This document shows positions 48,090 through 58,681 of a stretch of 64,000 nt of DNA, piece after piece. This DNA comes from Parietaria judaica. Lineage: Eukaryota; Streptophyta; Magnoliopsida; Rosales; Urticaceae. Below the pieces are notes generated by a model. That model was given only the letters and a program-made list of their open reading frames with translations, was not told the origin of the DNA and searched no databases. How positions within the stretch are numbered: position 1 is the first letter of the stretch; each line of letters opens with the position of its first letter. The stretch spans positions 20,764,001 to 20,828,000 of the forward strand of contig OX940864.1 of the NCBI GenBank assembly GCA_954871525.1, written 5' to 3'. Position numbers and translations under genes: made by a program.

Positions 48090-49480
48090 TCCACGGATTT
48101 GATTATCGTTTTTGCTGATAAATTAGTTGCCGTTATCGACGGAGTAATCGGTTATCGATGGAAAACCTATAAAATATATCGTTACCATTATTGAAACTTA
48201 TCGATACTTATTGATAGATTTATTTACGGAAAACCTATAATATATTTTCTTATACATATTTACACTCATTTTTTCTATATATAGTCTTCAAAATACTTTC
48301 TATGTAAAAATATAATATAAAATAAATATTTTTGCCACAATTAAAAAAGACTTTGAGAATTCTATAAATTATAAAATAAAATATGTCACACTTACATTTA
48401 AATGTTATAAGTCCCTAATACTATGTACGAAGGACTGATAATTGAGTCCCTAATATTTTAGTCCTTAATGATCACTTTTCTTTGTTATTGAAATTTACTC
48501 TTAAATAAAGTGTCAAAACATTAGCAACTAAAAATTAGTCACTAGCATTAGTCGAATGAAAATCAGTCCCGAATAACATCGGGTACTGATAAATCAGTCC
48601 CAATTATGGATTATTAAGGACTAATTTTTACTCTCAAATAGGTTCATTCTCCTTAGTATTACTAGTATCACATAATGGAGACTGAAAATCAGTCCCCAAT
48701 AATTTTGCACCATTTTCAATACGGAGGGAACATATATGGGACTGGAATTCAATAGCCAATAAGTTTGCATGAAAAGTCTAAAAGGACAAAAGTATATTTG
48801 TCACTGAAATTTAGTCTCAAATAAAGTGTATACATATTAGCAACTGAAAATCAGTCACTAACATTAGTCGAATGAAAATCAGTCCCGAATAGCATCGGGT
48901 ACTGATAAATCAGTCCTTGATACTTAGTATTCGAGACTGATATATTAGTCTTTGGTAATTTAGTCTCTGATGGTCACTTTTCTTGTATTACACACAAATC
49001 TTTATCCTCACATAAACAAACTTATATTCAACTATATACAATCATCAAAATAAAATAAAAAAAATATATAATCAAGATTAATTTATCAAATTCATAATAT
49101 TAAAGAACAATGATCAAAACTATTATGAACAACTTTGATTCAAACCTATACATTTCAAACAATCTCTACAAATAATGAATAATTTTCTGAAAATTTGAAA
49201 GGATTCTTCAATATATAACAGTAATACTCAATATCCCTCAAATCCACAAAAAAATCAAAGAACTACCTTAAAATTGAGATTTTAGTTTATGGCGTTAAAT
49301 TGCATTAAATTTTTCATGAAAAATTGACTCGATTATCAATAAATTGCTCTAAAAGTTTTCCTCGAAAATTGAGTAAGTTTTCCATCGATTATCCATCAAA
49401 AACTAATCTAAAATAACAAAGATTACCATAGATAACTTATCGATAAGCCCTAAAAAGTCGATAACTCGCTCTATGGTTCT
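48090..49480. mobile_element. probable non-autonomous DNA transposon
   Basis: An insertion relative to the X1 upstream spacer, where the 'ctctctc..gtgtgtc' sequence at 6308-6340 is uninterrupted. Inverted segments at about 48118-48185 and 49378-49470 share 'ggttatcgatggaaaac'/'gataatcgatggaaaac' and 'ttatcgac' motifs. Inside, a direct repeat ('attagtcgaatgaaaatcag...actgataaatcagtcc') occurs at about 48548 and 48865. No transposase; family not assigned. Confidence 0.5.
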
Positions 49481-49814
49481 CTCTCTTGTGTGTCAACATT
49501 GAAATGATGTTATTGATCACCCGAGATCAATAAACATTGGGACCATTTGATGCTGAAACTAAACATGGGAAAAATATGCGAGCAGAAAAGGGACCCTATG
49601 ATGAAGCTCAAACAAACCACTTGTTCTCAACTTTTTGCTTCTTCTCAGCACTAAAAAACAGACATGCTTAACATGCCTGTGGATAGCAATTTCGAATATT
49701 TTATTTCCAATTTTAATTTTCAGTTGTGGGATGAGAAAATTGGTTGTGGTTGTGAATGAACACATGTTTGATAAAGAGAAGTTTGTGGTGTTCAATGGAT
49801 TTATGGCAGATATT

Positions 49815-50185
49815 GGGTGCGTTTGGCATAGCTTATTTAGCCCTGTTTTTGTTTATAAAATAAACTTAATCGTTTTTCAGGTGTTTGGCGAAATTGTTTT
49901 TCCAAAAAACACAAAATCGATTTTGAATTTTTGTACATGAATTGTAAAAGCTAGAATTCGTAGCTTTTGGTTTTTTCTAAAAACAAAAATACGGTTTTAG
50001 TCTATTTTAGTCTTTTTAGCCTAAATAATTTTTTTTACCAAACGCTAAATCAGTTTATGTTACCAGCAACAATGGTTTTATAAAAAATTTACCAAACACC
50101 TGCCGGTTTTTTTCAAAAACAGTTTGTTTTTCAAACTAAAACTGAAAACAATTTTTGTAAAAATTAAGCTGTGCCAAACGGGCCC
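49815..50185. mobile_element. MITE, Tourist-like
   Basis: 371 bp with termini GGGTGCGTTTGGCA and TGCCAAACGGGCCC, flanked by ATT (49812-49814 and 50186-50188). The paralogous site at about 6651-6656 lacks the insert and has one ATT. A 3-bp target duplication of this type fits PIF/Harbinger-derived MITEs. The subterminal regions are also inverted and rich in 'gttttt' runs. Confidence 0.85.
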
Positions 50186-50685
50186 ATTGAGAGAGAGACC
50201 TACTGGAGGAAATTTTCAGAAGGAAAAAAAATAATATGTTAAGGGTGAAAATTACCTTGCTAATAATCACAGTATGACACAAATTCCGCTTTCGTTTAAA
50301 GAAATCATTGGCTCTTATTAAGAATTTCGCTTGACATATTTATAGAAATATGCAAGAAGGCCCGGCCCAAGAATTGGGCTGCTTGGTCCATTGCCCAAGG
50401 CCCACAAATAATAAATGCCCCACTTGAAGGTTGAATATATATAGAATATATATTTATTTTTTCTTTAGCGTTTATAACTAAGGTCTGTGACCATGTTTTG
50501 AAATCAATAGTCATGAACTTATGAACTTAAAATTGCACCTCTAGATCCCTACTTATATTTTTTGGGTAATTAAGTAAGATTTTTATATGAGTTCAAAATT
50601 ACATTTGTTATAATAGTAATTAACTAATTTAGTACCTAATATCAACAATTCAACTAAGTAAGTAAGTAAATAGTCAAGGTTAAAC

Positions 50686-50835
50686 ACTAAACTAAATAAG
50701 TAACTAATTAAATAATGAATAATTAGCTAACATAGTAACTAATTAATCAACAATTCAACAACTAAACTAAATAAGTAACTAATTAAATAATGAATAATTA
50801 GCTAACATAGTAACTAATTAATCAACAATAAGATT
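50686..50835. repeat. 75-bp direct tandem duplication
   Basis: Two adjacent copies beginning 'actaaactaaataagtaact' (about 50688 and 50761-50766), nearly identical and AT-rich. Confidence 0.85.
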
Positions 50836-51471
50836 CAAGGTAATGAACAATTATTTGGAAGATTTACATTACAAGGACTAGATTCGCGAGATCTAGAAGA
50901 CAACTGTATTAACACTAATACACAAGAATTACCCCTAAAATTAACCCTTGAACTAGAGTTTAACGAAAAATCGGAACAGAACCTTCAAAAGAACCCTAAA
51001 TCGGAAATCTAGAAAATTTAACCTAGCATGATGGGATTTCCATCAACTTTTCTACGGCAAATGGGAAAATTTGGATATACAGGGTCGGATTTCTATGGAA
51101 AAATTGTGAAAATGGGCATTCCAGCGACATGCCCGCGACATGTGGAAAACGACAACGGCACTCGAGGGATGTCATACCGCATTTCCTCGTCATTGGGCAC
51201 GCCGTCTCAAACCATGTGGCACTTCGTGCCACCACACTTGACTTAATGTTAGTTACTTATTCCGCTATTCTACCATTTTAAAATTATTTACTGCTTGACC
51301 CATAATTATTTTAATCAATCATATTTCATTGTTTAATTTATACAGATTTATTATTTCAAATAATTTAAAAGAAAAAAAATTTAAAATACCACCATGACAT
51401 TTTCAATTTGCAAGATGATGAGAATGATATAATAATACCGAAGCACAATACCGTTTGCAAATTGTAATGAG

Positions 51472-51475
<4 letters not shown>

Positions 51476-51513
<38 letters not shown>
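51476..51513. repeat. (TA)n microsatellite 3' of Y2
   Basis: About 18 TA units. The paralogous position near 16425 has only 'aaaaaaataata', so the tract is specific to this copy. Confidence 0.93.
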
Positions 51514-51515
<2 letters not shown>

Positions 51516-51711
51516 AAGACAGTAATAATGAAAAACACAATAAAACAAGTAAATTAAAATTACAATAGATAAAGATAAACTAGTACCTCGATAAGATTGA
51601 TCCACAATCCTTCAGAACTATATATTTTTTGTTTTCTTCTTTGCTTTGCGTTGCGTTTTTCTTTTCCTTTTCTTTTCAAGTCATTAATGGCCAGCTTTTG
51701 TGGATGCTAGG

Positions 51712-53687
51712 CTATTCATGAGACGACAAGGAGTGATAGAGGGACGGGTTGAGGCGAGGCTTTGCATGTGCATGCAAGGGTATAGCTTTGAACAACGACT
51801 TACCCTCGGTGGTAAGATCGACCTTGTCGCCGCAGCCATCAGGCACCCGCCACGTGAAACCCTGGATAAGCCTCCCCAAGACCAACAACGTCACGTTGGA
51901 GCCCAGCACCCTCCCGGGGCAGCCTCGCCTACCGGTGGTGAAACTGACAAACCTCAACTCAGGCTCCGCTAAGTCCGTTGGGTGCTCTGAAAAGTGGCGT
52001 TCAGGGTTAAACGTATGGGGGTCGTCCCACGCGGAGGAACTGCGGCCAAGGGCAAGACGGCTCAGTATGACGTTGCTACCTTTGGGAATGAAGTAGCCTG
52101 CGACGGTGCAATCGGCGGAAGCAACGTGGGGGAGGTTGAACGGCGCCACGGGATGAAGTCGGATTGCCTCTCTGGCGCAGCTCACCACGTACGGAAGCTC
52201 AGCGATATCCGACTCTTGGAGGAGTCTGTCCCTTCCGACGACTCTATCGAGCTCTTCCACCGCTTTTCTCAGCATTTCCGGCTGGTTCAGTAGCTCGGAC
52301 ATGGCCCATTCGACAACGTTGAATTGGTTGTCCATGCTTGCCATAAATAGCTCCTGCGTTTAAACTTAACTTGAGTACGTTGTATCTATCTTTAAATAGT
52401 TTATAAGATCACCGATCAGCCTCTTATAGATCAATTAACTTTAGGGTTCAGTCAAGATAAATTACAAAACCTTCATGAAATAAATATGACAAGCTTTCGA
52501 AGTAGAACGAGACCTACGCAGTTCCGCAACACGTTATATATAATTTGACGATCTTCAACGGATAAAAGAGTTAAATAAATAATGAAACACTGACCAACAC
52601 TTGCGCTCGTATCTCTTCAAGGGACAGAAGTGGATTTCCATCGAAGGTTTTGAGAGAAATTAAAATGTCGAGGAGGTCCTCAGGCTCAGTTCTTTTGCCC
52701 TCATTCCAGAGATTGACCCTGTCGTCGATTATCGGATAATGGTACTCGCGAACAATCTTCATGCTCCCGCGAACCTTTCTCTGATGACCGTCCAAGTCGA
52801 GCATACTCAGCCAAGGAAGGTAGTCAGAGACTGAGAAGGCGTAGGAGTACGAGAGAATCTCGTAGATAGCCGAGACTTGTTTCTCTTCATCGGGATTGAA
52901 CATTCCATCATTGTCTGATGTCCCCAAATGCCGTTTTCCGAACACCATCCTTCTAATGATGTTCGCCGGAACATGCATTGCTACACTTTTCAAGTTTACC
53001 ACCTCACCTATACACATACACACATTTGTGTCAATAATAGCTAGCTCTTAATGTATGTTTGTGTATATATATATAATATATGTGTGTGTTCTAATTACCT
53101 TTCGAGCTCTTGGAGCACTGATCGTAAATAAAGCGAAGCATACGATCAGCTTCTTGTGTTCTCTCCTTAAGCAGCCAACGAAGTCTTGATTTGCTCAAAA
53201 TCTCAGAAACCAAAATTCTCTTCATTTTCTTCCATTGATCTCCGCTCGGGCTCAAGGCAGCGGTGAGGTACCCGTGGCTTATGATCTCGGTCGCCATCGT
53301 CTTGGGCCTTGACGCAAATACGCTGTCCCACTTCTTCAGGAATTCTCGGGCAATCTCTGGCGAAGAAACCGCAACAAAGTCAGTGTTTCCGAGGGGGACA
53401 TAAATGATTCCAGCTGCGTCTTTCATGAGACAGTGGATCCACTGCGACGCCCGCATGCCGCTGGCCCACATTTCTGGCGCGCACCCGAGAACAGGCCATT
53501 TCCGAGTCGGTCCAGGCGGCAACGGGGCACTCGTGGGCCTGGCTGATCGAGCCCGGAACAACTGATTCTTAGTAGTGAGAAGCACCGTCAACAGTGACAC
53601 TACAAGTATGGTCGCTTGGTAATTATGAGGATCGTGCTCTCGTAAAGTACCAACATTAACAGTAGTAGTATTCATGACTGAGTGCAA
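51712..53687 (-). CDS. CYP79: CYP79-type cytochrome P450, copy Y2 (complete, best functional candidate)
   Basis: Exons are 53687-53099, 53007-52595 and 52353-51712. Introns of 91 and 241 bp have GT-AG ends and phases 1 and 0. CDS is 1644 nt, 547 aa. The N-terminus is longer than in X2 and has a membrane anchor at about residues 22-46, then LPPGP. Motifs: C-helix GDQWKKMKR; SVSDYLPWL; I-helix MDNQFNVVEWAMSEL, the CYP79-like form without the usual Thr; K-helix REAIRLHP with intact ExxR (Glu396, Arg399); NLPHVA; FNPERHF; heme loop FTTGRRGCPG (Cys479). It likely N-hydroxylates an amino acid twice at the ER to give an aldoxime, but the substrate cannot be read from sequence. The start at 53687 fits the TATA spacing; Met5 (53675) is an alternative. 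No disabling change seen. Confidence 0.92.
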
Positions 53688-53747
53688 TGCAATTAGTTGT
53701 TTGTTTATATCTTGTAGTTGTATTGTGGCTCATTCTTTGAAATGAAG

Positions 53748-53759
53748 GCCTTATATAAT
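53748..53759 (-). promoter_or_regulatory. TATA box of Y2
   Basis: TTATATAAGG on the minus strand, about 62-70 bp upstream of the start codon, within the conserved 'ggccttatata' context shared with X2. Confidence 0.5.
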
Positions 53760-54135
53760 GATGTCTTACTCCTTAATCGCTTCGCGTCGCTTATTGGATA
53801 AGATAAAAATGAATTGGGATAGGATAACACTGACTGAAGAATTGGGTTGACCTTTTTGTATATTGGTAATAGCGAGGTAATTTTTATTTAATTTATTTTG
53901 AATATATCTCATGTGAAAAGTGGATTTGGTTGATTAGATAAGAATCAATGGAGATAACACTGAGTTGAATTTCTTTGACTACGACAATGAAACTGTAATT
54001 AAGTGATAAAGAGAAACTATTTGTCTCCATGTAATTAACTCTTCCTTTACATTTCAAGATATGAATAATCACGTGCAGAATGTATAGACTAATAGACTGT
54101 CATTGTATTGGAAAAGCGAGTGAATTCTTATTTTA
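53760..54135. other. upstream region of Y2, no gene seen
   Basis: AT-rich promoter-proximal DNA that ends at the left terminus of the nested Mutator-like elements. Confidence 0.55.
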
Positions 54136-54551
54136 AGGTTAATTCCGGTGAAAATACTTAACCTTTGGCTATATGCTCCGATTGGTACCCAATCTCAAAC
54201 AATGTAGGCGGAAGTACATAACGTTGCATTTTTGTTGCCGGCGAGCTAAATTCGTCCAACACCGTTAGACACCCGCCTATGTAGCCGTTAGGCCTGTCTC
54301 ATGTGGCACGCGACGTGGCACTTAAGCACGCGACGTGGCTTTTTCTTTTTTATTTCATTATTTTTTTCCGTGGGCCCCGTCTCTCTCTCTCCTCTCCACA
54401 CCCATTCACGCGCAAAATATTTTGGGTCGAGTGGAATTCGAACCCATAACCTAATACCCACACCATCAAGCCCTCAACCACCAAACTACCATCATCTCAT
54501 GTCATGATATGTTACATTTATATATTTATATACACAATATGTATATAAAAA

Positions 54552-57500
54552 GGAAAAATTTATTATCTAGTGATAAAAGTATGTAAAATTCGAAACTTTG
54601 TGATGAATGTCCCAAAATCCAAAAACTAGTGATGTTCATTGTTTTCTTCCTTTTTTGCCCTTAAGATTGAGTATATAACGAAAAAACCCTACTTTTGGGA
54701 CCACACTTTTATTTCGTTCATTCTTTATTTACTAACATTCTCTTCATGGGAAGGATCACTTCTACTTATTTGGATCTGAGAATCTCTTCAACGGGGGGAT
54801 CATGGAAGTTCTGAGGTGGACCAGATGCTCGTGCTCCTCAACTCGTCGCTGACGCCGTTGCAAAAAGGCACAAAAATGCCCTTCCTCCGCCGCCACTGTA
54901 AGCATCTGAAACCCTAACCTCTTATATTTTGGTCCATTACTTGCTTTTAGCACGATCGTAGCCTTCATGGTCAACATCGAAATCGGTGATGCTACTCCCG
55001 AAGTAAAGGTTTGTAACCCCGCATTCGGTGACAACCTCTCCGAAGTCGGTGTTTTATTTTTGGTGCATACCCTCGATCTTTGTAAACCATTTTAATATCC
55101 GAGGTTGTGATTTTACACTGAGTTTAGAGATACTTATCCCCGACGTCGGGGAAGATGCTAACCCCAAACTCGGTGATGCTAACCCCGAACTCGGTAATAG
55201 AGCTATCTCCGAATTCGAGTGTAACAACTCCGAAGTCGGAAATGGTATCCCTGACATCAGAGATAACATCATCGACATCGGAAGTTCTTTTATTCGAATT
55301 CGGAGATCTCTATCTCCGACATCTGTGTCGTGGCAATTTTGTTTGGAACCAAATGCATCTCTTTGCCCGACTATTATCGTCTCACTGTTTTTCTTTATTC
55401 CAGATCTAGCGACGTATTAGGATGGGCATCGACATTGTGGGTTAGTGATTTCTCCTCATAGACCTCTATGTCGCGTTTGGTCACGCGACATAGTAGGTCA
55501 GCGATGTCTACTCACATAATTTCATTTGATGATTAATTTTTGTGCGGAGGTCTTTAACGTAAGTCTGGCGAAAAAATTATTACGGGATGTATTTTGTTAT
55601 ACTTTTCCCCGGCTTTATCACCCCCGCGGATCTCTTGTCCCGTGTGCCGGGCATTGCCTTGGATTTGAAGGGAGGACGACGAGGTGGACGACTACTCTTG
55701 TCGTGCTTGCTCGACCTTGTTGCAGGTTGGGCAGTGACGATGAGCTGTATCAGTTCAATCTCGTTGGTATGATAGATTAGGGTTTGACTGAAGTCGAAAA
55801 ATCTCTCCCAACCTGCCTACACACGATGAATTTGGGTTTAAGCGATTCAGATGCCTCTAAGGGAAGTATGAAATTGCCCCCGAAGGAACCTTGGAATGGA
55901 ATCTTGTGAGAGGTTGGACGACTTTGCGATAATCTTATTCTATCAGCCAGTTTTCTCAACGACAAGGAGAAATAGGCGGCGCACACGGGCAAATAAGCAA
56001 TACAGAACGTTTTAGATAATTGCATTTCAATTTTCAATAAAATCGATAAGCTCACACGTGAAGTATTGCTTCAGGCAACGCACACGGAAGCACTACTAGA
56101 AGTTGGGATATCGCATTTCCCGAGATTGAGATCTTGAGAGTCTCCTCTTCTAGACTAGACGTGCCAAATATCGCCTATTAGTCTTGATTGAAATTAATGA
56201 GTGATGTATAAAATGTATATTCGTGTTGTAAAGTTTTTCGAAGTTATGAAATGTATATCCGTATTGTAAAGTTTTTCGAAGTTATGAAATGTATATTTGT
56301 GTTCTAAAGTTTTCCGATGTATGAAATGTATGTTTCCTATGTATTTTCATTGATTAATATTGAAAATGTATGTTTTATTTATTTTTTCCGTTTAAATAAA
56401 ATCTCCATTAATCAACTTTTAAATTGAAAAATCAGACATAGGCATATTTAAGAGTGGTAAAATATCACTGACCTCGAAAGTAACACCCACCGACATCGGG
56501 AGTATCAATCACCGACTTCAATAGTATCACCCATCGAAGTCGGAAAATAATGACGGTTATAAATGCATGTCTTTTCATGCACAATTATCAATAGGCTCAT
56601 TGATCATATATTTGAATCTCGGAGTTCAGACATTTATTATCTGTGACTTTGAATCACTGAATAACTGAGTACGAGATCAAAATAAATGAAGTCGGAGATT
56701 TATCATCTCCGAACTTATAATATCTGAAATCAGTGGTTAATACCATCGACCTCAAAAATAAAATTCACCGACTTAGAGATATTAATGCAGTCCTTGGAGA
56801 TTAAAACCCATACTTACGAGTTCGGCCATTCATATATCTGACTTCGGTTTTTTGGTTAATTATATCTCTAACCCATAAATGCGCATGATGATGCATGGGA
56901 AGTCTCAAGCGTCGCCTTAGTTAGTAGCCTTTGACACTCTAAACGTCGGATAAGATACTGAACGGACACGTCCGAGTGTATAAGGAGATGGTAATTGATT
57001 TCTATTCATTTCACCATCTCTCTCCGATCAACCTCTCAATACTTAGCCTCTCTTTCTCTTCAAAAATTACTGTGGAGAACACTTCAAAGCACCTTCTCGA
57101 GGACCTCATCTTTGAGAAAATCTTAGCGGAATTGCCCGCAAAATCCCAGATGCGATTCAATAACGTGTCAAAAGGGTGCAAAGAATTAAAGTGACGTATC
57201 TCAACCCAAAAAATCTCATCTTCCAAATCGTGTGTTCCTCCAATGGCTTGGTCTGCTTGAGACTCGGGTGGGACGACGTGACACGACTTGAGATTTGGAA
57301 TCTGGCGACTCGGCAGGTGAGACATCTTCCGATTCCACCACCCTATTCACCCGAGTTTGAGGGCATTCATTCGGTGTTAGGTTTCTGATTCGACGTTGTG
57401 AGCAACGACTACAAGGTCGTAAGCTTGTGCCTCGGCGAGTGAGATCATTCGTTCGTATACATGCAAGTGTTCGACAAAAGCGGGATCGCTTGGCAAAATG

Positions 57501-58386
57501 TAGGGTCTTTGAGACTGCCAGTGACAGTGGGAATTACGCATCGAGAGCATGGCTTACGGCCAGAGCAACCCATTTATTCGGACATGGCGGACATGGTTCT
57601 TCATGGAACCTTTCTGATCGAAAGCGTGCTCGGAAGCCTGCCTTAGAATGGAACATTTGTTTCTTTCGAGGATGAGGTGTTTCGCCTCGACGTGGAGCAG
57701 ACGGAGTTTTCGAGGGTGACAGAGGACCCAGCAATTTTGCCGTAGTGGCAACAAGTATATATGTTTCTACAAGGGGGGGTACATACATCGTGCCCATCAC
57801 GAGCAGGTCAAGAGCATCGCTTTTGTGTTTTGATGTTTTTTCTTTCTTTCTCTTAGTATTTTTCATGTTTCATGCATGTTTATATATAATTGCACCACCG
57901 ATGTCGGTGGTTTTGAATTAAAAAGACTTTTTTTACGGTAATGAATATATCCGAGGTCGGAATTTTTGAGATGTTTAGATCTTCGAATTCGGGGATATAA
58001 ATATCCCCGAATTCAGACATAACGTATATAGATTTTGGGATATCACTGACTTCAGCTATCGAGGTCAGACATAGATATTGGGTGGATGATTACGATCAAA
58101 GTCAGTGATAATCGCAAAGTCGTCCCCTAGTTCAGACATTAAACAATCGCAAAATGTCGTCCCCTAGGGTCGGACATACACACCGAATTCGGGTATATAT
58201 CACCGACCTCAGGGATAATAACAGACCTCGGTAGGTTGGTCGAGGTCGGAGAACGAGAGATTCAAAAGTGGACTCAAGGGTAAAATGGGAAGGAAACAGT
58301 GAACATCACTAGTTTTCGAATTTTGGAACATTCATCACCAAATTTTGAATAAAAGGTACTTTCATCACTAAATAATGAACTTTCCC
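54552..58386. mobile_element. inner Mutator-like element carrying F-box sequence
   Basis: Inverted ends of about 110 bp (54552-54660 and about 58275-58386) share 'ttcatta.ctagtgat.aaagta' and 'aactagtgatgttca.tgttt.ctt'. Flanks contain the 8-bp repeat TATAAAAA (54544-54551 and 58387-58394). The interior has an F-box pseudogene and long stretches with loosely repeated 'tcggagat', 'ctccgaa' and 'accccgaactcggt' motifs (55020-55320 and 56460-58260). No transposase seen. A relative lies at 62.5-63.26 kb in opposite orientation. Confidence 0.68.
57059..57840 (+). pseudogene. F-box / F-box-associated domain pseudogene
   Basis: The first frame (57059-57190) gives an F-box: LLEDLIFEKILAELPAKSQ followed by MRFNNVSKGCKEL, which normally binds SKP1 in an SCF ubiquitin ligase. 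After a frameshift near 57185, a second frame encodes an F-box-associated domain: CSSNGLVCLRLGWDD, EIWNLATRQVRHLPIP, FDVVSNDYKVV, NGTFVSFEDEVFRLDVEQ. In-frame stops occur at 57386-57388, about 57440 and about 57644. Sequence between the F-box and the second domain is also missing. It lies within the inner Mutator-like element and was probably captured by it. Confidence 0.75.
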
Positions 58387-58681
58387 TATAAAAACATGTA
58401 TATAAAATATAACATGTAAAAATATGTATATAAAAATATGTATAAAAAATGTTACATGTAACATTTAGTTATATTATTAAAATGTAATAGGTAAAAATTA
58501 ATAAAATTACATTACATATATATTATCCATACTAACATTAATGAAATAAAATTGTATTGTCTAACAGTTGGGTACCTATCTGAGTGTATAGCCAAAAGTT
58601 GAGTATTTCTCCGCAATTAGCCCTATTTTTATTAATTGTATTTTTTTGGATTATAAAAATATGGGTATTAAATGTAAAGTC

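Larger units (their letters stand above)
50189..51711. other. spacer between X2 and Y2
   Basis: 50190-50357 matches 11357-11520, and 51235-51711 matches 16240-16640, tying this spacer to the X1-Y1 spacer. The middle contains AT-rich DNA, a 75-bp duplication, and a mixed-sequence stretch (51020-51235) with small overlapping ORFs on both strands and no known domain. Confidence 0.65.
54136..58624. mobile_element. outer Mutator-like element (diverged)
   Basis: Inverted terminal segments at 54136-54200 and 58559-58624 align in reverse complement ('taatt.cgg.gaaaatact.aac.tttggctata' and 'ggtaccca'). Further in, 'gacgtggca' and 'ccgttag' motifs recall the Pack-MULE ends. A 9-bp flank ATTCTTATT / ATTTTTATT matches at 8 of 9 positions, which is only suggestive. 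Most of its interior is a second element. Confidence 0.5.

Noticed and set aside
54301..54507. Possible tRNA-like or coding segment with 'gaattcgaacccataacc'
   Set aside because: The T-arm-like 'ttcgaaccc' stretch lacks a matching acceptor stem and anticodon arm. It is within Mutator-like terminal DNA.
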